From positions 56,441-120,440 of the forward strand of contig CALUMH010000005.1 in NCBI GenBank assembly GCA_944321685.1: a stretch of 64,000 bases of DNA. Direction: 5' to 3'. Below are positions 45,657-54,233 of this stretch, piece by piece (position 1 is the first letter of the stretch; each line of letters opens with the position of its first letter). Position numbers and translations under genes: made by a program. The stretch comes from an uncultured Muribaculaceae bacterium (GTDB lineage: Bacteria > Bacteroidota > Bacteroidia > Bacteroidales > Muribaculaceae). Under the pieces are notes generated by a model. That model made no database searches, was not told the DNA's origin, and saw nothing but the letters and a program-made list of their open reading frames with translations.

Positions 45657-48407
45657 TTAAAATCTCACGCCCACGGTGAAGTAAACCTTAATACCTTGCG
45701 CGTAATAATATTTATTGGGGTAACGGGTGGTGGTGTAGTTAGTATAGTCGAAACGACCTTGCTGATAACCGCCCGTCTGTATGTTTTTATTGTTAAGCAC
45801 GTTATCGATGTTCAGGTTCAAATTGAGCGAAGCCGAACGATTCAAATAAATGAGCTTGCCTATGCTCACGTTAAGCACAAAAGCATCGTTGAGCTTGTCT
45901 TGGTGTGCGATTTGCTCTATACGCTGTTGCAATTCTTGTTCGCTGCTGACATAAAGCCACAATTCGGGCATCGCCTCGTGGCGTATAGGCGAAAGATCGA
46001 TATAGCTGTCGCCCATCCACACACCGGTCACATTGAAGAACCACATACCCGGAGCCACATAATCGAAACCAAGGCTGTAGGCCTGTTGCGGAGTACCGCT
46101 CACGTAGTAGTTTTTCAGGAACACCTGTTGAGTGATGTCGGCTTGTGAACCGTTTTCATAACTGCGAGTACCTATCGGGTTGTTCTTATATTGGTAACGC
46201 GAATAAGTACCGGCAAGATTCACGGTGAGCGACGGGGTAATCTTGTAAGCCATACCCAACTCAACGCCCTTATAGGTCTTATCCACACCGGTAAGCACAT
46301 AGTTCATGAACGTGGAATACTGGTCGTCATAGAACGCCGTGCGCTCGGTATCATCATATATATTGGTCCAAAAACCGGTAAGCGTACCCTTAAAGCGTCG
46401 ATAATTAAACGAGTAAGAAATATCGCCCGATAAGATGCGCGCGCTGCTCAATCCGGTGATTGCATCGTCCTTGATACGAGGTGAAATATACGACTGCTCG
46501 AATGTAGGAGCCTTGGTGCCGTAAGCGGCATGAATGGTGAAACTGTTGCGCCCGTCGAGCTTATAAGTCGCACCGGCTTTGAACATTGCATTGTCAAACT
46601 GGTGCATCACGCCCTTGCCGTAAGAATTTTCGGGCGCACGACCGTTTCGCATACGTCCGTCACGCTGGAATTGCGTGTAGCTCACGCGGAAACCATAGTT
46701 GATATCCCAGTGAGCAAGATTGATTGCATTTTGCAACCAAGCATTGGCCGAAATCGAATTGATGTTGTAATCATATCCGAAACGGTCACCTTCGCCCACG
46801 CGGCGGTTGGGATTGTTCAAGTCATTTTGCAGCAATATGCCGTCGGCAGGGAAATCACGCTCGGCAAACTGGTCTATGTCGAGCCAATAACGTCCTCCGA
46901 GCAAGTCTTTCACTGTCTTGTAATAAGAAGCGCGGGTGTAGTTAAGCCCCACACCACCCTGCAAAGTCATATAGTCGTTGAGACGCATATTAAGCGTCGA
47001 GTTAAACAGCACATTAAACTGGTTGCTGTGACGCTTTTCGAGAATATAAGTCGAACCTTTGTCAACGCCGGTCTGGTCGGCCTGCCAGTTGTTCATGTAG
47101 TTGGTTTGGTACAAGTTGCCCCAATTCACCTGGCGAAACGCCTCGTCGTTTTGCCACAGATCGGTATAGAGTGCTTTCGATTCTTCGTTGTCGAAATAAG
47201 ATGGCAGATAACGATAATAATCTGGACGCGGGTCGGCAGCATTATACCATTGCAGAGCCGATGATGAATAATATGACTTGCGCACAGCCACGCCGGTATT
47301 TAACGAGACATTGCTGTTGGGAGTCCACAGCCAGTTAAGTATGGCCGTCGGGTCGAAGCATTCCACCACGCGGGCGGTACGCTTGTCACCATCGGGCATG
47401 AAACCCCAGTTGGGGTTATACAGGTTGCTGCCCGACAATTCGTAAGCCTCCTCAAAAGTAGCCGAATTATTGGAACGCTGCGTGGGTGCCCCGAATGTGG
47501 TTAGCGACAGGCTGTGGCGGTCGTTAAACACCTTCTGCGCCGACAGGAAATAGCCGCCCGAGTGATAGAAAGTACCCGGATAGATACCTTCGTCGGAGTA
47601 ACGCCCTACCGCCGAAACGGTGAATGCCCACCCCTTGCTGTTAAGTCCGGTGGCATATGTCACCATACCGCGGGCATAATAGTTACCATTGGTATAGGCA
47701 AGGCTGGCACGGAAACCGGGGGCATAATCGGCCGCAAAAGTGTTGATATTGGTGGCTCCGCCTATTTGGCCGAAACCGAAATTGGTTGACTCAAGCCCCA
47801 AACCCACAACCTTGTTGCGGAAGGCCTGGTTAAGTCCGCCAAGCATGCTGTAATTGAAGCGTCCGCGTGCCGGCTCGTTGAAGTTGACACCGTTAATGTA
47901 AGTTTCGGAATATTCCGAATCATATCCGCGCAGGCGGAAACGCATCACACTGAAGTCCCAGCTTGCGGCCTGGTAGAACACGTCGTCGGAAGCCCCCGAA
48001 AGCAAGCCTATCGTCTGGCTGTTACCCTCTTCGTCTTCGAGTTGCGACTCATCGATCATAAGGTCTTCATCGCCGCCGAAAGCAGCCGAAAACGTCGATT
48101 GCGATTTCATGGAGAGCGACCCCATGTCATCAATCGCGCCGCTCGCAATTTCAACTTGCGACGACCAATCATCATAACCTGCACACAAAATGAGCAGGTT
48201 GTCGGTGCCCGGAGATGCCGTAGAAATGCGGAAATCGCCGTTAGGCCCGGTTACCACCGAAATATCCTGGCCTTCGAGGATAACGGTAGCCCCTGCCAAC
48301 GGCTGCCCGCTGCGGGCATCCACCACCACGCCGCGCAAACCGGAATTTTGGGCAAACACCGGTATTGCCGCCAGTAGCGTAATGAGCAGTAAGAGTTTAA
48401 TTCTCAT
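45657..48407 (-). CDS. TonB-dependent outer-membrane receptor
   Basis: Outer-membrane importer of 916 residues from the ATG at 48407; the TTG at 48413 is unlikely. A signal peptide ending PVFAQ precedes a CarboxypepD-regulatory-like domain (about 25-105, GVVVDARSGQPLAGATVILEG), a plug (about 130-250, RLRGYDSEYSETYINGVNFN) and a barrel ending KVYFTVGVRF with the C-terminal Phe expected for barrel assembly. First gene of an operon with the DUF5689-like lipoprotein, and divergent from a secreted nuclease/phosphatase-family gene. Confidence 0.92.
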   Translation of the reverse strand: MRIKLLLLITLLAAIPVFAQNSGLRGVVVDARSGQPLAGATVILEGQDISVVTGPNGDFRISTASPGTDNLLILCAGYDDWSSQVEIASGAIDDMGSLSMKSQSTFSAAFGGDEDLMIDESQLEDEEGNSQTIGLLSGASDDVFYQAASWDFSVMRFRLRGYDSEYSETYINGVNFNEPARGRFNYSMLGGLNQAFRNKVVGLGLESTNFGFGQIGGATNINTFAADYAPGFRASLAYTNGNYYARGMVTYATGLNSKGWAFTVSAVGRYSDEGIYPGTFYHSGGYFLSAQKVFNDRHSLSLTTFGAPTQRSNNSATFEEAYELSGSNLYNPNWGFMPDGDKRTARVVECFDPTAILNWLWTPNSNVSLNTGVAVRKSYYSSSALQWYNAADPRPDYYRYLPSYFDNEESKALYTDLWQNDEAFRQVNWGNLYQTNYMNNWQADQTGVDKGSTYILEKRHSNQFNVLFNSTLNMRLNDYMTLQGGVGLNYTRASYYKTVKDLLGGRYWLDIDQFAERDFPADGILLQNDLNNPNRRVGEGDRFGYDYNINSISANAWLQNAINLAHWDINYGFRVSYTQFQRDGRMRNGRAPENSYGKGVMHQFDNAMFKAGATYKLDGRNSFTIHAAYGTKAPTFEQSYISPRIKDDAITGLSSARILSGDISYSFNYRRFKGTLTGFWTNIYDDTERTAFYDDQYSTFMNYVLTGVDKTYKGVELGMAYKITPSLTVNLAGTYSRYQYKNNPIGTRSYENGSQADITQQVFLKNYYVSGTPQQAYSLGFDYVAPGMWFFNVTGVWMGDSYIDLSPIRHEAMPELWLYVSSEQELQQRIEQIAHQDKLNDAFVLNVSIGKLIYLNRSASLNLNLNIDNVLNNKNIQTGGYQQGRFDYTNYTTTRYPNKYYYAQGIKVYFTVGVRF

Positions 48408-48499
48408 AAGCAATGGGTTAATAAAAATATATTAAGTTGTTTCACAATCATCTGTTATTACACACCGGTAAGCCGCTCTGCGACGGCAAAAGATGCAAA

Positions 48500-48507
48500 C
48501 AAATATA
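48500..48507 (-). promoter_or_regulatory. -7 box of the second receptor-lipoprotein operon
   Basis: Minus-strand TATATTTG, 93 bases before the ATG at 48407, leaving a leader of about 85 bases. Confidence 0.55.
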
Positions 48508-48750
48508 TACATTTTTTTCCATACAATACCCCTTCATGTGAAAATAAATTAACCGAGGACAAATTTCACGCCATTCAGGCCAATCTTCACACCATAATGG
48601 ATTGCAAATTTCACATTTTGCAACCAAACGCATATAACAACGGTGTAAAACTTGTGCATCGCAGGCAGTTTTATTGTCCTAAAAGTTACAATTCGGTAAC
48701 ACTTGTATATTTTACTTATTTTAAACAGCCTTTTTTTGCAGATATTTTCT

Positions 48751-48758
48751 TAATTTTG
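48751..48758 (+). promoter_or_regulatory. -7 box of the EEP-family gene
   Basis: TAATTTTG, 28 bases before the ATG at 48787. Confidence 0.5.
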
Positions 48759-48786
48759 GAGACCAAAACAAACAACCGGTAAACTT

Positions 48787-49821
48787 ATGAGAAAATTATT
48801 GGCATTGATAGCCGTGGCTACAGTGGTGTTTGCCGCCACAGGCAACGACAAGCGTTATCAGGTGTTCGGAGTAGCGTTCTACAACCTTGAAAACTTCTTC
48901 GACACAATAAACAACAACGGCAAATATGACTACGAGTACACCGAGAACGGCTCAAAAAAATGGGACGGCGAAAAATACCGCAACAAGGTGCACAACATGG
49001 CTTACGCAATAAGCCAAATGACCACCAAGGCAACCCCAATGGGGCCGGCAATCATCGGCGTTTCGGAAATCGAAAACATTACCCCGCTGCAAGACTTGGT
49101 GAAAGATCCTGCACTTAAGGACTTGCGCCTGCAAATAGTGCATCACGACTCGCCCGACTTGCGCGGCATCGACGTGGCTCTGCTTTACAACCCACGATTT
49201 TTCCGTGTGCTCAACGTGGTTAATTCTCGTGTAGTGGTTGACGGCTATCCTGAGTTTAAAACTCGCGACCAAATGTGTGTAACCGGCTTGCTCGCAGGCG
49301 AAAAAGTGAGCGTGATAGTGAACCACTGGCCGTCACGCTCGGGCGGACAGGAACGATCAAACTACCTGCGCGAAGCGGCCGCCAAACGCGTGAGGCAGAC
49401 GGTTGACTCACTGCTCGTGGATGACCCCAACCAAGGCATCATCATCATGGGTGACTTGAACGACGACCCGTTTGACCCAAGCGTTGCCGAAGTGCTCGGC
49501 GCAAAGAAGGAAAAAGAGGACGTGAAAGAACCGGGCGAACTATACAACCCATGGTGGAAAACGCTAGACAAGGGCATAGGCTCGCTTGCCTACCGCGGGC
49601 AATGGAACCTGTTTGACCAAATCATAATATCGCAATACTTCCTTGGCGACCGTTCACGGCTCACGTTTTTCAAAAACGAAGTGCTGAACTTCGATTTCTT
49701 GAAGACCACCGACGGCGACCGCAAAGGCTATCCGTTGCGTACCCATGCCTCGGGTGTGTACCTCAACGGCTACAGCGACCACTTCCCCACCGAAATTTTC
49801 CTTGTGAAAGAAGTGAAATAA
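48787..49821 (+). CDS. Secreted endonuclease/exonuclease/phosphatase-family enzyme
   Basis: A 344-residue exported hydrolase of phosphodiesters or phosphomonoesters. A signal peptide ends near FAATG. The EEP (DNase I-like) residues are present in order: Asn in YNLENFFDT, Glu in VSEIENI, His in VNHWPSRSGG, Asp/Asn in MGDLNDDPFDP and the Asp-His pair in GYSDHFP. The WPSRSGGQERS form is typical of the bacterial extracellular group. It is transcribed away from the second receptor module, so it may release the product that module imports. DNA, RNA or a phospholipid could be the substrate. Confidence 0.9.
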   Translation: MRKLLALIAVATVVFAATGNDKRYQVFGVAFYNLENFFDTINNNGKYDYEYTENGSKKWDGEKYRNKVHNMAYAISQMTTKATPMGPAIIGVSEIENITPLQDLVKDPALKDLRLQIVHHDSPDLRGIDVALLYNPRFFRVLNVVNSRVVVDGYPEFKTRDQMCVTGLLAGEKVSVIVNHWPSRSGGQERSNYLREAAAKRVRQTVDSLLVDDPNQGIIIMGDLNDDPFDPSVAEVLGAKKEKEDVKEPGELYNPWWKTLDKGIGSLAYRGQWNLFDQIIISQYFLGDRSRLTFFKNEVLNFDFLKTTDGDRKGYPLRTHASGVYLNGYSDHFPTEIFLVKEVK

Positions 49822-49847
49822 CACTATCATAGTACACAAAGTACAGT

Positions 49848-49991
49848 AGCGGGTGTATCGTAATTCCGACATTGTAGAGACGTGGCCTGCCGCGTCTCTA
49901 TAACAACAACGACTGATTTACAGAGACAGTTGTAGAGACGCGATTAATCGCGTCTCTACAAGAAGTAAAATCGCATTTTGATACACCCCCT
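49848..49991. repeat. GTAGAGACG palindromes nested in GGGTGTATC inverted ends
   Basis: Outer ends CGGGTGTATCGTAATT and AAAATCGCATTTTGATACACCC are inverted repeats. Inside are an imperfect hairpin at 49874-49901 and a perfect 30-bp palindrome at 49931-49960 with half-site TGTAGAGACGCGATT. The whole unit fills the gap between the EEP and glycosyltransferase genes. Confidence 0.75.
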
Positions 49992-50015
49992 ACATTTTCC
50001 TTCCCAAAAGCATAT

Positions 50016-50834
50016 ATGCTTATTACCGCATCAATTGTAACATACCGCACTGACAAGGAAGAATTGCGCCGCTGCCTGCAATCGCTTTGCGACAGCCCGG
50101 TCTCAACGATATATGTATGCGACAATTCGCCTGCTCCCGAATTGGAAAACTTCTGCAAGGCGCACCCTAAAGTCACTTACATATTCAACAATGCCAACCT
50201 TGGCTACGGTGCAGGGCACAATGTTGCAATACGCCGCAGCATTGCAGCACGCAGCGACTACCACTTGGTGATTAACTCCGACGTGTATTTCAACCGGGGA
50301 GTGATTGAACACATCGTGGAATATATGAATGCAACCCCCGATGTGGCACAGCTTATTCCGAATGTGGTTTACCCCGACGGACGGCTGCAATATGTGTGCC
50401 GTCTGTTGCCGACACCGGCCAACCTGATTTTCCGCCGCTTCTTACCAAAGAAGTTGGTCGAAAAAATGAATTACCGCTACCTGCTTGAATTTTGGAACCA
50501 CAAGCAGCCACTTAATATCCCATACCACCAGGGAAGTTTCATGTTTTTCCGCACACGGTGCCTCGAAGAAGTGGGACTGTTTGACGAACGTTTCTTCATG
50601 TATCCCGAAGATATCGACATCACACGGCGTATGCACCGGCGTTACCGCACCATGTTCTGGCCGAAGGTTACAATAGTCCATGCCCATAGGGCATCGTCAT
50701 ATAAAGACCCTGCCATGCTGCGCATACACATGACCAACATGATACGCTATTTCAACAAATGGGGGTGGCTTTTCGATAGAGAACGCCGTGAGTGGAACCG
50801 CCGATTGCTTGCAGAACTCGGCTACGGCAAATAA
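50016..50834 (+). CDS. Family 2 glycosyltransferase (rhamnosyltransferase-like)
   Basis: Cytoplasmic GT-A glycosyltransferase of 272 residues. Donor-binding features are SIVTYRTDKEEL, VCDNSPAP and the metal-binding VINSDVYF. The acceptor half has YHQGSFMFFRTRCLEEVGLFDERFFMYPEDIDITRRM, with the ED catalytic pair typical of rhamnosyltransferases. It is isolated from other polysaccharide genes, so the glycan is unknown. Confidence 0.9.
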   Translation: MLITASIVTYRTDKEELRRCLQSLCDSPVSTIYVCDNSPAPELENFCKAHPKVTYIFNNANLGYGAGHNVAIRRSIAARSDYHLVINSDVYFNRGVIEHIVEYMNATPDVAQLIPNVVYPDGRLQYVCRLLPTPANLIFRRFLPKKLVEKMNYRYLLEFWNHKQPLNIPYHQGSFMFFRTRCLEEVGLFDERFFMYPEDIDITRRMHRRYRTMFWPKVTIVHAHRASSYKDPAMLRIHMTNMIRYFNKWGWLFDRERREWNRRLLAELGYGK

Positions 50835-50841
50835 AAAGCAT

Positions 50842-50869
50842 TAATTCTTGCCGATATCGGCAAGAATTA
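50842..50869. promoter_or_regulatory. 28-bp perfect palindrome, candidate operator of the Fic gene
   Basis: Half-site TAATTCTTGCCGAT with its exact complement. A second half-site TTCTTGCCGATAA lies at 50897-50909, directly before the Fic start codon. The -7-like TACCTTTA (50872-50879) is between them, so a bound protein would block the promoter. The palindrome could also stop transcription of the glycosyltransferase gene, but there is no T-run. Confidence 0.65.
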
Positions 50870-50911
50870 TGTACCTTTACTCCATAATTCAATAATTTCT
50901 TGCCGATAACA

Positions 50912-51802
50912 ATGGATTTTATCTCTGTAAAAGAATTTGCCAATGCACATGGCTTAGCTGAGCGCACTGTCCGCAACTACTGTTCACAAGGCCGAATACC
51001 CGGAGCACAACTTGTGGGAAAAACTTGGAATATTCCTGCCAATGCATTTATACCTCAACGAAGAAATGCCAACCACAAAATTTCTCCCCTACTCAAAACA
51101 TTACGTGAACAGAAATCCGGAAAAATCAAAGGAGGCATATATCACCGCACACAAATTGATCTCACATATAATTCCAACCATATTGAAGGAAGCCGCTTGT
51201 CTAAAGAGCAAACTCGTTACATTTTTGAAACAAACACGATAGGAATATCAACTGAAGCAATCAAAGTTGACGATATAATAGAAACAACCAATCACTTCAG
51301 ATGTATCGATTTTATAATCGACCATGCAAATGAACCACTTTCAGAAAACTTAATAAAACAACTACACAAATTACTTAAATCAGGAACCTCGTATGCTTCA
51401 AAAGAATGGTTTGCTATAGGAGAATACAAACGACTTCCTAATGAAGTAGGAGGTATGGAAACCATTGCACCCGAAAAAGTAGGTATATCAATTCGTTTTT
51501 TGCTTAAAGAATACCGTGAAAAAAAAGTTATTACATTTGAGGATATTCTTGACTTTCACCAACGTTTTGAGACAATACATCCATTTCAAGACGGAAACGG
51601 ACGTGTTGGACGATTAATAATGTTCAAAGAGTGCCTTAAATATAATATCGTACCATTTATAATAACCGAAGAGCTGAAGATATTCTATTACCGGGGGTTG
51701 CGAGAATGGCCACATACACCCGGTTACTTAATCGACACCTGCCTCACCGCCCAAGACCATTATAAATCAATCATGAACTATTTTAAAATCAAATATCGGT
51801 AA
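50912..51802 (+). CDS. HTH-Fic protein (class II, self-inhibited AMP-transferase)
   Basis: A 296-residue Fic enzyme that would transfer AMP or a related group to a target protein. Residues about 1-50 form an excisionase/MerR-like helix-turn-helix (SVKEFANAHGLAERTVRNYC, with IPGAQLVGKTWNIPA as the wing). The inhibitory helix motif SNHIEG (S-x3-E-G) precedes the Fic core, the class II order. The active site HPFQDGNGRVGR is complete. The ATG at 50912 is preferred to the TTG at 50900. There is no separate antitoxin gene, so it is self-regulating at both protein and, probably, DNA level. Codon use is more AT-rich than its neighbours, which hints at transfer. Confidence 0.9.
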   Translation: MDFISVKEFANAHGLAERTVRNYCSQGRIPGAQLVGKTWNIPANAFIPQRRNANHKISPLLKTLREQKSGKIKGGIYHRTQIDLTYNSNHIEGSRLSKEQTRYIFETNTIGISTEAIKVDDIIETTNHFRCIDFIIDHANEPLSENLIKQLHKLLKSGTSYASKEWFAIGEYKRLPNEVGGMETIAPEKVGISIRFLLKEYREKKVITFEDILDFHQRFETIHPFQDGNGRVGRLIMFKECLKYNIVPFIITEELKIFYYRGLREWPHTPGYLIDTCLTAQDHYKSIMNYFKIKYR

Positions 51803-51835
51803 ACACCTTCTTCAAGTATCTCAAATAAGATGGTG

Positions 51836-52726
51836 TTACTCAAATAACTTTTTGCGATATTGGGTCGGAGAAAGGCCGAGGTGGGCTTTCACATATTTGC
51901 CGAAAAATGAAAGATTGGGGAAATCAAGGTCAAGAGCTATTTCTTTGATTGATTTGGACGAATGCTTGAGTTGCTTCTTTATCTCCTTGACAACAAACTC
52001 ATTAATCCATTCCGATGCCGTGCGACCGCTCGTGCGGCGGCATACTACCGACAGATATTTGGGCGTCACACACAGTTTCTCGGCATAAAAGTTTACGGTA
52101 CGCTGCTTCAAACTGCTGTCTGACAATAATTCTATAAATTTTCCGAATAATATTTCACTTTGCTTCAATTGCCCTTTCCCATTCAGTCCAAGATATTTAT
52201 CGATAAAATAAAATATCTTGTGAATTGTGGCTATCGTCAATGATATTATTATTTCACGGCGGTAACGGTTTCCGTTATTGGCCGTTTCCGCATTAAGCAA
52301 CGAACAATAAACACGCAACCGCGCGGCATCGTCATCATTGATGCCGACCACCGGATATTTGGCAAAATGCACATTGCTTGTGAACAAGCGTTCATTAACC
52401 GGGAGAATCGAAAGCAACATTTGTTGCGAAATCTTGATTGCCATGCACTTGAAATCGGCACTTTGTGATATGCCGCTCAAAAGCCTGTTGGGGCGGCACA
52501 GCAACAAGTCATTTGCCTTCAGTGAGTAATGAGTTCCGTCAATGTCACCTTTGACTTCACCGTCGATACAAACCAAAAACAGATATGAATCAAACGACAT
52601 CGACTCGGTCGCGGCGGCAAGTTCATTTATATCGAAACACACCGACAAATCACTATCGGAATAGTGAGCCGAAATGAAATCTTGGAAGTCATTTAGCAAT
52701 ATGTCGCCGGGGTGATTAAGAGTCAT
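51836..52726 (-). CDS. AraC-family transcriptional regulator
   Basis: A 296-residue regulator. The N-terminal half (about 1-190) is a cupin-like sensing domain with little clear sequence signature. The C-terminal double helix-turn-helix (about 195-296) has TVNFYAEKLCVTPKYLSVVCRRTSGRTASEWI and LDFPNLSFFGKYVKAHLGLSPTQYRK. It is clearly related to the AraC regulator at 58641 in length and domain order; the two flank the second RND operon. It has its own promoter and is separated from the pump operon by that operon's terminator. Confidence 0.92.
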   Translation of the reverse strand: MTLNHPGDILLNDFQDFISAHYSDSDLSVCFDINELAAATESMSFDSYLFLVCIDGEVKGDIDGTHYSLKANDLLLCRPNRLLSGISQSADFKCMAIKISQQMLLSILPVNERLFTSNVHFAKYPVVGINDDDAARLRVYCSLLNAETANNGNRYRREIIISLTIATIHKIFYFIDKYLGLNGKGQLKQSEILFGKFIELLSDSSLKQRTVNFYAEKLCVTPKYLSVVCRRTSGRTASEWINEFVVKEIKKQLKHSSKSIKEIALDLDFPNLSFFGKYVKAHLGLSPTQYRKKLFE

Positions 52727-52761
52727 ATCGTATGGAGAAAAAGAGTTGGTTTGTATCGATA

Positions 52762-52769
52762 CAAAAGTA
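52762..52769 (-). promoter_or_regulatory. -7 box of the AraC gene
   Basis: Minus-strand TACTTTTG, 36 bases before the ATG at 52726, with the 10-bp dyad TGTATCGATACA-like sequence right beside it (52752-52763). Confidence 0.5.
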
Positions 52770-52848
52770 GAAATTAATGTTCGTCCAACAGATACCTGAA
52801 AGGATATAATGCTGTTCTAATTGGCTACGGTAACACCCGATTTATGTT

Positions 52849-52890
52849 AAAAAAAGGCCGTCAAGTAGCAAATAGCTACATTGACGGTCT
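52849..52890 (-). terminator. Terminator of the second RND operon
   Basis: On the minus strand a stem of about 14 bp (GACCGTCAATGTAGC with its near-complement) and a short loop are followed by TTTTTTT, 33 bases after the channel gene's stop. Confidence 0.85.
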
Positions 52891-52922
52891 GTTTGGTAAA
52901 AAATATGTTACTTAAACAGTCA

Positions 52923-54233
52923 CTATTCGAGCCGACCCGTGGTACGCAAATATTCGGTTTGATATATTTTATATTGTGTGACAGCCTCGATGCGGTTGCT
53001 CTGTGCCTGCTGCCACTGCGACTGTGCGTCGAGCAAATCGGTCAGTGTACACATATGCGTGCGGTAACGTTCATTCATCACGCGCAAGTTTTCATCGGCC
53101 TGCCTGCATCCTAAGCGGGCAGTAAGCACCATATTATACCCGTCGGTCACATTCTGAACGGCCTGCCTGGCCTCAATGTCAAGCAACCGCGTGCTACGTT
53201 GCAAATCGAGTTGTGCATTTTGCAATTCGATTTTTGCCTTTTTCACCTTCTTGGTATTCTCGCCCCAATGCAATATGGGAATGCTCACCGATGCCATTAT
53301 CAACCCTATTCCATCTTGAAACTTTTGCGTGAACGGAACATAATTCCCCATAGCATCCATGCTCATGCCGTTCACTTTCACATTCCCGTAATAGGTGTAT
53401 CCGGCACTTATGGCAAGCTGTGGCAACATATCGGCACGCGCCATCTTCACCTGCAGTTCTCCCACTTCCACTTGCTTTTGCAACAATGCAAGCTCGGGGC
53501 GCATTGAAATGTCTCCATCCATCACCCGGGGTTCAGCCACACTTATGGCAGTGTCGGTGGGCATTATCATGGTTTCAAACGGCAAGCCTGTGACATTGCA
53601 CAACGCAAGACGGCACAAGTCGGCACCGTTACGGGCTTTCTGTAACTGGTAAGTAATTTCGCTGCGTTTGGTACCTATTCGCAACAAGTCGTTCTCGGTA
53701 CCCATACCGGCCTTGACGGCAATTTCCACCTGCCCGAGCAGTGTATCCATTTGCGCACTATAAGTTTCGAGCATTTTAACCTTCGACCGCACCGAAATAT
53801 ATGTCCAATAGGCATTATCGGCATCGGCAATCACATCCATGCGTGCCTTTCGGTTCTGCTGCTCGGCGCATTCCACACCAATCTTTGCCAACTTGTTGCC
53901 TGTGCGTATCTTACCACCCGTGTAAAGCGGCTGTGTAAGTGTCAGCCCCGCCATATACATTCCGCGCATTTGCAGTTCCATGCCCATCATGTCGAGGTCG
54001 GGAACCATATAAACGGCCGAAGCCATGCCGTCGATTTTAGGAAGATACGACGTGAATGCTATCTCCTTTTCAAGTTGTGCACGGCGCAGGTCGTTATCGG
54101 CCTGTTTCATTTGCTCGTTGTTTTCGATGGCCCGTCGGCGGCATTCGGCCAGCGACATCGGTACCGTTACATCGGCAGCCAATGCCATCCCGCACCAAAC
54201 GGCGAGGCAACTTATTATAATTTGTCGTTTCAT
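52923..54233 (-). CDS. TolC-family channel of the second RND system
   Basis: Outer-membrane factor, 436 residues. The signal peptide ends GMALAA, so it is not a lipoprotein. Two OEP regions are visible, with SLAECRRRAIENNEQMKQADNDL near the start and MCTLTDLLDAQSQWQQAQSNRIEAV near the end. Its start overlaps the stop of the pump gene by four bases; it is the last gene of the operon adaptor-pump-channel. Confidence 0.93.
   Translation of the reverse strand: MKRQIIISCLAVWCGMALAADVTVPMSLAECRRRAIENNEQMKQADNDLRRAQLEKEIAFTSYLPKIDGMASAVYMVPDLDMMGMELQMRGMYMAGLTLTQPLYTGGKIRTGNKLAKIGVECAEQQNRKARMDVIADADNAYWTYISVRSKVKMLETYSAQMDTLLGQVEIAVKAGMGTENDLLRIGTKRSEITYQLQKARNGADLCRLALCNVTGLPFETMIMPTDTAISVAEPRVMDGDISMRPELALLQKQVEVGELQVKMARADMLPQLAISAGYTYYGNVKVNGMSMDAMGNYVPFTQKFQDGIGLIMASVSIPILHWGENTKKVKKAKIELQNAQLDLQRSTRLLDIEARQAVQNVTDGYNMVLTARLGCRQADENLRVMNERYRTHMCTLTDLLDAQSQWQQAQSNRIEAVTQYKIYQTEYLRTTGRLE

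Larger units (their letters stand above)
48408..48786. other. Intergenic region with divergent promoters
   Basis: 379 bases shared by the receptor operon and the EEP-family gene. It holds -7 boxes at 48500-48507 (minus) and 48751-48758 (plus). The word TTGTCCTAAAAGTTA at 48675-48689 resembles one before the AraC gene at 58595-58609. No ORF. Confidence 0.55.
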
